A stretch of DNA of 5,513 nt from an uncultured Hungatella sp. GTDB lineage: Bacteria > Bacillota > Clostridia > Lachnospirales > Lachnospiraceae. The translations under genes were made by a program, and so were the position numbers. Below, piece by piece: positions 1 to 4,743 of the stretch (its first letter is position 1; each line of letters opens with the position of its first letter). Below the pieces are notes generated by a model, which was not told the DNA's origin, made no database searches, and worked only from the letters and a program-made list of their open reading frames with translations. The DNA is taken from contig CAJUFP010000187.1 of NCBI GenBank assembly GCA_910585645.1, positions 1 through 5,513 on the forward strand, in the 5' to 3' direction.

Positions 1-989
1 CTGATCCGGTTATGTCCCAGGGCCTTGCTGCACACCAGCATGGCAGCTTTGTCCAGCTTCTTTCCGGCCTCGTCCTTGCGGCAGGTGTAGACCTGGCTCT
101 GATACCGACGCCCGGTGCCCTTGTTTACTCTGTCATAGGGGATATCCTGGATTGCCCTGGCATGGGCCTTGTAAATGGCTGTGGCGTACTCGGCCCGGTA
201 GGAATGGATATCCGCACTCTTATGAACGTGCTGCCAGACCTTTTCCTCTGCTGGCGTCTCCTGCATCCTGGCTACGATCTGCTCCACGTTCTTCCCGATG
301 ATAGGGCTTACTCGCTGCCGGCCACCTTTGCCCTGGCGAACAAAAGTGAAATACTCCCCTGAAAACATCCTGGTATCCTTCAGCATGTCCAGCCGCTTCG
401 TCTCCTGGGCCGTCCGCTTGTCCTCTGGGATAGCTTCAAGCCTGGCGATCCCGGCCTCGATCTGTGCCCTGGTCACCAGGTCTTTCCCCCTCAATGCCTC
501 CAGCTCACTTCGCCGCAGCCCTGTCCCCCGGCAAAACTTAATCAGCTCGTCATTATTGGTTTTGGAGAAGTGGCGATCCCGCACACGGTCGCCGCGGCTC
601 CTCTTGATATCCTGGCGGTTTCTCTTTGGGGGCTTAAAATAATTATCATCGTCCGGAGCAATCCCGTACAGCTTGCCCAGGGCCTTGGCCTCCAGCTGGA
701 CAGTCCAGGCAGATAGGCCCTGGTCAACCCTTGTCTGAAGCCACTCGTTGGCGTACTTCCTTGCGCTTTTCAGAGTGGTACACTCTGGATGGTGTTCCTT
801 GATGTACTTGATAAAATACTTGGTGTGCTTCCAATATGCCTTGTAGGTGCTGACGGAGAAAATCTTATCCCTATCCGTGCCGGCGGCAACCGCCGCCCTC
901 TTGCTCTCTCCAAATGACAGCATCCCCGTGAGCCGGTCATAGGCTTGCTGGTGCAAGTCTTTCGAGTAAGATTTATTTCGTCTCCCCAC
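1..989 (-). CDS. Tyrosine recombinase (phage/plasmid-type integrase), C-terminus cut by window edge
   Basis: This is a site-specific DNA recombinase of the tyrosine family, which would integrate, excise or resolve the element. I read 329 codons from a GTG start at 989; an AAGGAGG ribosome site 7 bases upstream supports that start, and no ATG lies further up in frame. The N-terminal part (about residues 10-110) resembles a SAM-like core-binding domain. Catalytic motifs visible: Arg159 in GTGLRRSEL, Lys221 in QGKGGRQR, His262-x-x-Arg265 in HSYRAEY, and His326 in SKALGHNRI. The catalytic tyrosine, normally about ten residues further on, lies beyond position 1. Two stretches are longer than usual: about 35 charged residues between Arg159 and Lys221, and 60 residues between Arg265 and LGH, where about 20-25 is common. 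The gene is GC-rich, like the partition genes and unlike the cassette between them. Recombinase identity is firm from the motifs; its exact role is inferred. Confidence 0.9.
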   Translation of the reverse strand, partial: MGRRNKSYSKDLHQQAYDRLTGMLSFGESKRAAVAAGTDRDKIFSVSTYKAYWKHTKYFIKYIKEHHPECTTLKSARKYANEWLQTRVDQGLSAWTVQLEAKALGKLYGIAPDDDNYFKPPKRNRQDIKRSRGDRVRDRHFSKTNNDELIKFCRGTGLRRSELEALRGKDLVTRAQIEAGIARLEAIPEDKRTAQETKRLDMLKDTRMFSGEYFTFVRQGKGGRQRVSPIIGKNVEQIVARMQETPAEEKVWQHVHKSADIHSYRAEYATAIYKAHARAIQDIPYDRVNKGTGRRYQSQVYTCRKDEAGKKLDKAAMLVCSKALGHNRI

Positions 990-996
990 CAGGCAG

Positions 997-1003
997 CCTC
1001 CTT
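997..1003 (-). promoter_or_regulatory. Ribosome binding site fixing the GTG start of the integrase
   Basis: On the minus strand AAGGAGG sits 7 bases before the GTG at 989-987. The integrase frame stays open upstream but offers no ATG, so this site decides the start. An ATG at 1015 belongs to a different frame. Confidence 0.75.
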
Positions 1004-1056
1004 CCTCCAGGCCATTAAAACCTATATAAACAGAATAATATAAATAGATTATTTGT

Positions 1057-1065
1057 ATTATATCA
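1057..1065 (-). promoter_or_regulatory. Extended -10 box, likely integrase promoter
   Basis: The minus strand reads TGATATAAT, a full extended -10 (TGnTATAAT). The corresponding -35 position (1080-1085) reads TATTAT, which is weak, but extended -10 promoters tolerate this. Transcription would start near 1050, giving an untranslated leader of about 60 bases before the integrase. The box lies inside the palindrome, so a protein bound there would control it. Confidence 0.45.
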
Positions 1066-1075
1066 TTTATATAAA

Positions 1076-1084
1076 TGATATAAT
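1076..1084 (+). promoter_or_regulatory. Mirror-image extended -10 box on the plus strand
   Basis: The palindrome's symmetry places a second TGATATAAT on the plus strand, facing the large RNA region. If active it would give a transcript antisense to the 3' end of that RNA from about position 1091. Activity is inferred only from the match. Confidence 0.3.
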
Positions 1085-1130
1085 ACACTTATTTTATATA
1101 TGATACATACAGTATAGCTGTTAAAGCCAA

Positions 1131-1656
1131 GCCGCCTCCTGTCAGCCCGTGGGCCTCGACAATCGGCAAAGTACACTTTTTAACGTCTTATGTGTGACGG
1201 GTTTGGGATCGCTCCCTACACTTTTTATCTTGCTTATGTGTGCAGCCCTATTTATTAAACATCTACGGCAGTTCGGGTTCTGTCGGCTCCTTGATCCGAG
1301 GGAGCAGCTCTCCAGTCATCTTTACAGTGCAACCGGCCACGTTCAGATAGTGGGTAGGGACATGATACGTTGTACTTACCCGAGCTTTCAAAAGGATTAC
1401 TCACATCGGGGTCAATGGTGTACTCTCCAGTTCACAAAGGTTACTACGGCAAGCCCGCACACCACACAGGGGTATCAAACCTGTACGGCTTCTGTTTAGC
1501 AAATGCTAAACCCCCAGCCAGGAGCCGGGACGCTCTGGGCCTAATTAGCTGTTTATCCTCGCCCAGACGAGCAGTATGGGAAGATGACGTCTACCTGGTT
1601 GCCGGCCGGCAGCGGCCAGCCTGGTGCCGCTATTTCAGCAGTGTCTAACCTCCCAC
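1131..1656 (-). ncRNA. Candidate large structured non-coding RNA (about 530 nt)
   Basis: This stretch has no convincing gene on either strand, follows a near-consensus minus-strand promoter and is dense in hairpins. Examples, as plus-strand coordinates of the arms: 1627-1631/1637-1641; 1601-1608/1613-1620 (8 bp); 1558-1562/1567-1571; 1494-1500/1505-1511 (7 bp, perfect); 1312-1316/1332-1336; 1205-1208/1213-1216; and a nested helix 1131-1134/1164-1167 enclosing 1140-1143/1158-1161. Strand choice is supported by pairing: four of these stems need a U-G pair that exists only in the minus-strand RNA and becomes an A-C mismatch on the other strand, and the 1205-1216 hairpin has a GNRA loop (GCGA) only on the minus strand. 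The 3' end is uncertain, as no clear terminator follows and transcription may run on into the integrase. Size and mobile-element context recall ROOL or GOLLD RNAs, but I cannot assign a family from sequence alone. Confidence 0.6.
1172..1242 (-). repeat. Two imperfect direct repeats of 25-26 bases, 45-base period
   Basis: Copies at 1172-1196 and 1217-1242 both begin TACACTTTTTA and end CTTATGTGTG on the plus strand, differing only in the middle. In the minus-strand RNA each starts CACACAUAAG and ends AAAAAGUGUA, so each could close a small hairpin through ACAC/GUGU. A GNRA-capped hairpin (1205-1216) lies between them. They look like a duplicated module of the large RNA. With two copies only, plasmid iterons are less likely. 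Confidence 0.7.
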
Positions 1657-1660
1657 GTTT

Positions 1661-1689
1661 AGTATAGCATAAGTTTCCGGGACAGTCAA
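1661..1689 (-). promoter_or_regulatory. Near-consensus vegetative promoter of the large RNA
   Basis: The minus strand has TTGACT (1689-1684), exactly 17 bases, then TATACT (1666-1661). This is the best promoter in the window. The predicted start is a G near 1654-1656. No open reading frame with a ribosome site follows closely, so the product is probably RNA. The perfect inverted repeat at 1711-1753 ends 21 bases upstream of the -35 box. Confidence 0.8.
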
Positions 1690-1710
1690 GATATTCCTAT
1701 AATTAAGGTC

Positions 1711-1753
1711 ATAGCGGTTTACCCGTTCATTATATAAACGGGTAAACCGCTAT
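1711..1753. repeat. Perfect 17-bp inverted repeat carrying the GCGGTTTAC motif
   Basis: Arms 1711-1727 and 1737-1753 are exact complements around a 9-base loop. The site lies 12 bases past the stop of the last cassette gene and 21 bases upstream of the -35 box of the RNA promoter. It can act as a hairpin terminator for the cassette, though neither strand has a following T-run. The arms contain AGCGGTTTAC and its complement, the same sequence as in the dyad before the XRE gene, so a shared operator is possible. Confidence 0.75.
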
Positions 1754-1765
1754 AATATCATTACA

Positions 1766-2752
1766 TCAATTAACACTTAAAGTAAATCGATAACTGCAAT
1801 CCGCCAGATGATTTTCTCCCGTTACATGATCGAAAGGATTATAAATTGCATACGCTATTACTTCATAAAGACCACTTTCTTCTGGAACCGTTACCTCTAT
1901 ACTACCATTGGCCGTTCCGTTTTCCCCATCAAGCATCACTATTTTCTCATTATTAACTTTATAACCAACAGTCAATAACAGTAATACATTGTCACATCCA
2001 AGCTTGTCAATATTATACATTAATGGTAAAGAACTCTCTCGTTGCGCAGATATATTTAAATCCGATATCTTTATTCCCTTATTTAATTCATATTCTTCAT
2101 TTTCATAATCTGTATTTAATATAAAAGTGCCAAACGATTCCTCAAAATTATTTTTCGGTACAATCCGATTGTTGAAAAGCTGTATTAAGTTATCGCTATA
2201 ATCTTCTCCAGCAGATTTAGTAATATCATATACTGCATTCACTCCATAGAAGTCTGTTGTACGATTATAATTCAAAATATGTTCATTGGGTATGCTCGTA
2301 AAGGTAATAAACAGTTTGTGTGTCTTTTCGTCATTCAAATCTACCCCCTCTCCAAAATACACTGGAAATTTTATTTTCATACCATCCTGTGCTTCAAAAA
2401 TATGTTCTTCTAAAAAATTTGTTCCTTCAGTTTTAAATTGTATTGGCTTAAAATCAAAATATATTTTCATTAATACTTCCGATGTACTCCCCACCTGCGC
2501 AAAGTCAACATAAATTGGTTCGTCTTTTCCCTTAACTAAAATTGTAAAATTTTCCTTCAGTTGCTCCGTTGAATTATTATTATAAGCATCAATGTAATAC
2601 GAACTTTTATAATCCGGTAGTTTGTTCTCAAATTCCGTAACCTCAATCTTTTCCATGCTATCTATACTAAAATCTCTTCTGTTCAAAAAATATGCGCCGA
2701 AAATCACGATAAATATACCGACTATTGCACTAATCAAAACATTCTTTTTCAC
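1766..2752 (-). CDS. Membrane-anchored extracytoplasmic protein, unknown function
   Basis: I do not recognise this 328-residue protein. It starts at a GTG with lysines at 2-3, then one hydrophobic segment (about residues 5-23) followed by NRR, so it is probably a signal anchor with some 305 residues outside the cell. No lipobox or LPxTG motif is seen. The outer part is rich in Tyr, Asn, Asp and Glu with alternating beta-like stretches. The C-terminal 90 residues look like a beta-sandwich ending SYRFTLSVN. Only two cysteines exist, Cys253 and Cys319, and could form one disulfide. The GAGG ribosome site lies 11 bases from the GTG, which is rather far, so translation may be modest. The gene is the most AT-rich of the window. 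It follows a hairpin and has no clear promoter of its own, so it probably depends on read-through from the secreted-protein genes upstream. Confidence 0.8.
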   Translation of the reverse strand: MKKNVLISAIVGIFIVIFGAYFLNRRDFSIDSMEKIEVTEFENKLPDYKSSYYIDAYNNNSTEQLKENFTILVKGKDEPIYVDFAQVGSTSEVLMKIYFDFKPIQFKTEGTNFLEEHIFEAQDGMKIKFPVYFGEGVDLNDEKTHKLFITFTSIPNEHILNYNRTTDFYGVNAVYDITKSAGEDYSDNLIQLFNNRIVPKNNFEESFGTFILNTDYENEEYELNKGIKISDLNISAQRESSLPLMYNIDKLGCDNVLLLLTVGYKVNNEKIVMLDGENGTANGSIEVTVPEESGLYEVIAYAIYNPFDHVTGENHLADCSYRFTLSVN

Positions 2753-2783
2753 CAGCTATACATCCTCTTTTGAAAATAATAAT

Positions 2784-2821
2784 ACTCACACCACCACCAT
2801 ATACAAGGTGGTGGTGTGAGT
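2784..2821 (-). terminator. 15-bp hairpin between two cassette genes, probable (partial) terminator
   Basis: Arms 2784-2798 and 2807-2821 pair perfectly around an 8-base loop; the stem contains repeated CCA/TGG triplets. In the minus-strand transcript it lies just after the stop of the small secreted protein and is followed by a T-rich but broken tail (ATTATTATTTTC). It can terminate transcription or mark an RNA processing or stability site. The next gene begins 32 bases later without an evident promoter, so termination is probably incomplete. Confidence 0.65.
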
Positions 2822-2837
2822 TCTTAAAAATTAAATC

Positions 2838-3275
2838 TTAGCCTTCCCACAAGGGGGATTCCGTAGCTGCTGTCTGAATTCCAGAGGTCTTTGTGTCCTG
2901 CACAACACCTTCAGCAAAAAATTGGCGGTATCTCTCATTTTCATAAATAGTATCTGTGTCCACACGACTGGTATTATTCCCGTCCGCAGTATCACTCGGA
3001 CCTCTGGCTGCCCCATTGCTGTATGTAGCATAGACTTTCGCCTTGAGGTAATATGCAGTTCCAGCATGGGTGGACATAAACGCATACGCCTCGGAACACT
3101 CGTTTGCCCACACAATCTTTACATATCCCCAGGAGGCCCGTTCCTTTCCTCCACTACTAATCCCTACACTCTCGCCATCGCCTGCATTTACCACGTTTCC
3201 TTGGGCAAACGCAACCGGAACACAGGCCATAGCCATTACGACTGCCAGGATCATTGCCATCATTCTTTTTCTCAT
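2838..3275 (-). CDS. Small secreted protein, unknown function
   Basis: This 145-residue protein has a clear Sec signal peptide: MRKRMM, a hydrophobic core, then a cut site after AFA at residue 24, leaving about 121 residues. I cannot assign a family. The mature part opens with a Gly/Ser-rich stretch, then beta-like segments around WGYVKIVWA (49-57) and YYLKAKVYATYSNG (75-88), a polar stretch (90-112) and a C-terminus ending SPLWEG. A single cysteine (Cys60) remains after cleavage. Size and alternating small/aromatic pattern vaguely recall small secreted bacteriocin-like proteins such as the lactococcin 972 group, but I see no diagnostic motif, so treat that as a weak alternative. A GGAAGGGAA ribosome site stands before the ATG. 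The gap to the gene upstream is 66 bases with only a weak 6-bp inverted repeat (3307-3312/3324-3329), so co-transcription is likely. Confidence 0.85.
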   Translation of the reverse strand: MRKRMMAMILAVVMAMACVPVAFAQGNVVNAGDGESVGISSGGKERASWGYVKIVWANECSEAYAFMSTHAGTAYYLKAKVYATYSNGAARGPSDTADGNNTSRVDTDTIYENERYRQFFAEGVVQDTKTSGIQTAATESPLWEG

Positions 3276-3341
3276 AAATATTCCCTTCCTTTCTTTATTT
3301 AATCAAAGGTTACGAATTCATCCTAACCTCAGATTACAAAA

Positions 3342-3902
3342 CTAATAGTTAACAAAACCATAGACGCTTACAAGGTTATCTGAGTTATTACAAATTGCCA
3401 AGTAATACTCTCCACGTTCATCCACTACAATTTCCCGATTAACGCTTCCATTTTTACCGGCCATATAGTAATACCGACCATTGGGTGCAATTAACCCAAA
3501 ATCCACACTGGCCGATCTGGGCGAATACGAACAGTTAATAGTTACACCTTCACCTGCCTCTAAGGAAAAGGACGTTTTTCCTTTTCCAGTAGCTCCTGCT
3601 GGAATATCCCACGTAATGGAGCCTGTAGCCCTTGCACCTTTTAAAACGTCATTGACAATAAGTTGTGTATCCTTCAGTACCTTGCTCTCCAGATCTGTGA
3701 GCCTTACACTCTCACTTTCCCTACTGAAAAAAGGCATTTCATCTTCCGCTAATCTGACACTGGTCTCAGATGTAATCTCCACTTTTTCCATTTTAGCTGT
3801 GCCTTCATAAGGAATCATGTTTACATCAGTAGCAAATGCCAGATTGACAAAGCAACCTAAAAGAATAGCTAATGCCCCTATTATCCCCACAGTTTTTTTC
3901 AT
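3342..3902 (-). CDS. Secreted beta-rich protein, unknown function
   Basis: This 186-residue protein begins MKK and has a hydrophobic signal region (5-23) with a likely signal-peptidase I site after AFA (residue 24). LLGC at 14-17 could instead be read as a weak lipobox, but the hydrophobic stretch runs past the cysteine, so I favour secretion. Residues 30-90 are charged and probably helical or disordered. Residues 94-186 form a compact beta-sandwich-like domain: SITWDIPAG, EGVTINCSYSP, SVDFGLIAPNGRYYYM, then GEYYLAICNNSDNLVSVYGFVNY. This resembles carbohydrate- or protein-binding domains such as the pre-peptidase C-terminal fold, an inference from pattern only. Cys124 and Cys171 could form a disulfide. 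The ATG follows an AGAGGAG site, and the gene starts 24 bases after the XRE stop, so the two are surely one operon. That pairing suggests the regulator controls, or senses, this protein. Confidence 0.87.
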   Translation of the reverse strand: MKKTVGIIGALAILLGCFVNLAFATDVNMIPYEGTAKMEKVEITSETSVRLAEDEMPFFSRESESVRLTDLESKVLKDTQLIVNDVLKGARATGSITWDIPAGATGKGKTSFSLEAGEGVTINCSYSPRSASVDFGLIAPNGRYYYMAGKNGSVNREIVVDERGEYYLAICNNSDNLVSVYGFVNY

Positions 3903-3926
3903 TTTTCACTCCTCTTTCTTCTGAAG

Positions 3927-4361
3927 CTAAGAATTTGTAGACTTTATATCCATGTCTATTACGTCTCCAGACATATACTCCTTGCTTTCAAGCTCCTGCA
4001 ACCCAACCTTCTCTTTTTCTGTTCTTTGAAACATGTAAAAAATGGCCCATGTTGCAATAGCAACAATCACAATCAGCGTACATGCAAGTATCAAAAGTTT
4101 TTGAGGAACCCCTGCTTTCGATTCAGGAACTGGCTTTTCTTCCTTTTTTTCTTTCCGACCATCAACAGCAATATCTAGTAATTCGTCAATAGATATCTCA
4201 TAATACTCACTCAGGCACTTTAAATTTTCCGCTGATGGCGTCGCCGTTCCAACCTCCCACCTTGATATCGCTTGACGTGATACATTTATTGCTTCGGCCA
4301 ATTCTAATTGGGACAGCCCTTTGCTTTTTCGCAAGGTTGTCAGCTTCTCACTCAGCTCCAT
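3927..4361 (-). CDS. XRE-family regulator with a transmembrane segment
   Basis: This 144-residue protein has an HTH_3 (Cro/CI) domain at about residues 6-62: LRKSKGLSQLELAEAINV, with recognition helix SRQAISRWE, and the typical ISIDELLD end. A Lys/Glu/Pro-rich linker (66-88) leads to one hydrophobic segment (about 88-111) and a polar 33-residue tail that should lie outside the cell. It is therefore probably a membrane-bound DNA-binding protein able to pass an outside signal to DNA. Such XRE-plus-membrane architecture is known in Firmicutes. It heads the cassette of secreted and anchored proteins, whose products are candidate partners. The start is an ATG 7 bases after GAGGTG. A perfect dyad containing GCGGTTTAC lies about 40 bases upstream and is a plausible own operator. 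The HTH call is firm; membrane signalling is inferred. Confidence 0.92.
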   Translation of the reverse strand: MELSEKLTTLRKSKGLSQLELAEAINVSRQAISRWEVGTATPSAENLKCLSEYYEISIDELLDIAVDGRKEKKEEKPVPESKAGVPQKLLILACTLIVIVAIATWAIFYMFQRTEKEKVGLQELESKEYMSGDVIDMDIKSTNS

Positions 4362-4376
4362 TTGGTTTCACCTCAA

Positions 4377-4412
4377 ATTTTATATGTAGAAGCTAAATAA
4401 TGTAAACCGCAA
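4377..4412 (-). promoter_or_regulatory. Possible promoter of the XRE cassette
   Basis: On the minus strand TTTACA (4406-4401) is followed after 16 bases by TATAAA (4384-4379), or after 18 bases by TAAAAT (4382-4377). A TTGCGG at 4412-4407 is another -35 option. The -35 region lies inside the perfect dyad at 4400-4423, so binding there would block transcription. A caveat is that the start would fall close to the GAGGTG ribosome site, making a very short leader. The cassette could instead be read through from parA. Confidence 0.35.
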
Positions 4413-4423
4413 GCGGTTTACAT
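4400..4423. promoter_or_regulatory. Perfect 11-bp dyad, candidate operator of the XRE regulator
   Basis: Arms 4400-4410 and 4413-4423 are exact complements with a 2-base AA centre; the core is GTAAACCGC / GCGGTTTAC. The short spacer and position over the likely -35 box of the XRE gene fit an operator for a dimeric regulator. The same core occurs in the inverted repeat at 1711-1753, at the other end of the cassette. A binding site for the ribbon-helix-helix partition protein is the main alternative. Confidence 0.6.
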
Positions 4424-4458
4424 CCGTGCCACTAAAGGTGGCACGGCCCATTTTTTTT
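4424..4458 (+). terminator. Hairpin with T8 tail, plus-strand terminator or end-of-operon structure
   Basis: Arms 4424-4432 and 4438-4446 pair perfectly (9 bp, GC-rich, 5-base loop). On the plus strand CCCA and eight T follow (4451-4458), a passable intrinsic terminator against transcription entering the partition genes. On the minus strand no T-run follows; instead the eight A precede the hairpin and are coding, and the stop codon of the ribbon-helix-helix gene lies at the edge of the loop. The hairpin touches the dyad at 4400-4423 without a gap. Confidence 0.5.
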
Positions 4459-4743
4459 GTAAATTTTGATTGCATCATACTCTTTCAGTTCGCTTTCGTG
4501 CTCCTTCCGGTACTGCTCCAGCTGCTCCCCGATCAAATCACTAAGGCTCCGCCGCTGCACATAGGCAATCTTCTGTATATCCTCATAGAGACTTGGCAAC
4601 ACCGACAGGCTTACCCGTTTCTTTGTCTCCCTGTCCTCCTTGGGCCGGCCCTTCTTTCCGCTGGCCACTGCCGGCACACTATCGACCATGCTACCGACTA
4701 CTGACGATCTCCTGCGACTCTCCCGTTCCTCCAGTTTACTCAT
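4432..4743 (-). CDS. Ribbon-helix-helix DNA-binding protein, partition partner of ParA
   Basis: This 103-residue protein has a basic, disordered N-terminus (residues 1-42, with ERESRRR and GKKGRPKEDRETKKR) followed by a ribbon-helix-helix fold: strand RVSLSVLP (43-50), helix SLYEDIQKIAYVQ, turn RRS and helix LSDLIGEQLEQYRKEH. Such proteins bind DNA repeats as dimers and, when encoded right after ParA, act as the centromere-binding partner; the N-terminal arm usually stimulates the ParA ATPase. Its ATG overlaps the end of parA by 8 bases (ATGAGTAA), so translation is coupled. The C-terminus is coded across an A8 run and into a hairpin holding the stop codon. A family role as copy-number or transcription repressor is the alternative, but the ParA linkage favours partition. 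Confidence 0.85.
   Translation of the reverse strand: MSKLEERESRRRSSVVGSMVDSVPAVASGKKGRPKEDRETKKRVSLSVLPSLYEDIQKIAYVQRRSLSDLIGEQLEQYRKEHESELKEYDAIKIYKKNGPCHL

Larger units (their letters stand above)
1054..1087. repeat. 34-bp perfect AT-rich palindrome
   Basis: Bases 1054-1070 are the exact reverse complement of 1071-1087, with no spacer and no mismatch. The palindrome is almost pure A/T and sits in an AT-rich gap (about 1020-1115) between the RNA region and the integrase. It could be an operator, a recombinase or replication-related site, or a hairpin in RNA. As an intrinsic terminator it is poor, because the stem is AT-only and no clean T-run follows. Confidence 0.85.

Noticed and set aside
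12..1015. Several open frames on both strands across the integrase
   Set aside because: They are shadows: the frame from 989 to 1 contains all the recombinase motifs in the right order.
1172..1242. Plasmid replication iterons
   Set aside because: Only two imperfect copies, 45 bases apart, and no replication gene in view; better explained as an RNA module.
1255..1434. Two overlapping minus-strand open stretches (about 58 and 42 codons) with protein-like composition inside the RNA region
   Set aside because: Neither has a start codon with a ribosome site, and both are bounded by stops; a decayed gene is possible but the hairpin evidence is stronger.
1149..1499. Plus-strand open frame of 116 codons in the RNA region
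   Set aside because: No ribosome site, no recognisable protein pattern, biased by structured DNA, and on the strand opposite to all genes and to the strong promoter.
1370..1648. Plus-strand open frame of 92 codons in the RNA region
   Set aside because: Overlaps the frame above, has no ribosome site, and covers hairpins better explained by the minus-strand RNA.
3307..3329. Terminator between the two secreted-protein genes
   Set aside because: Stem is only 6 bp with an 11-base loop and no T-run.
2831..3345. Open frames overlapping the small secreted protein on both strands
   Set aside because: The 3275-2838 frame has a clean signal peptide and ribosome site; the others have neither.
1711..4423. 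CRISPR-like or transposon terminal repeats
   Set aside because: Only two dyads with a short shared core, no spacers, no transposase and no visible target duplication.
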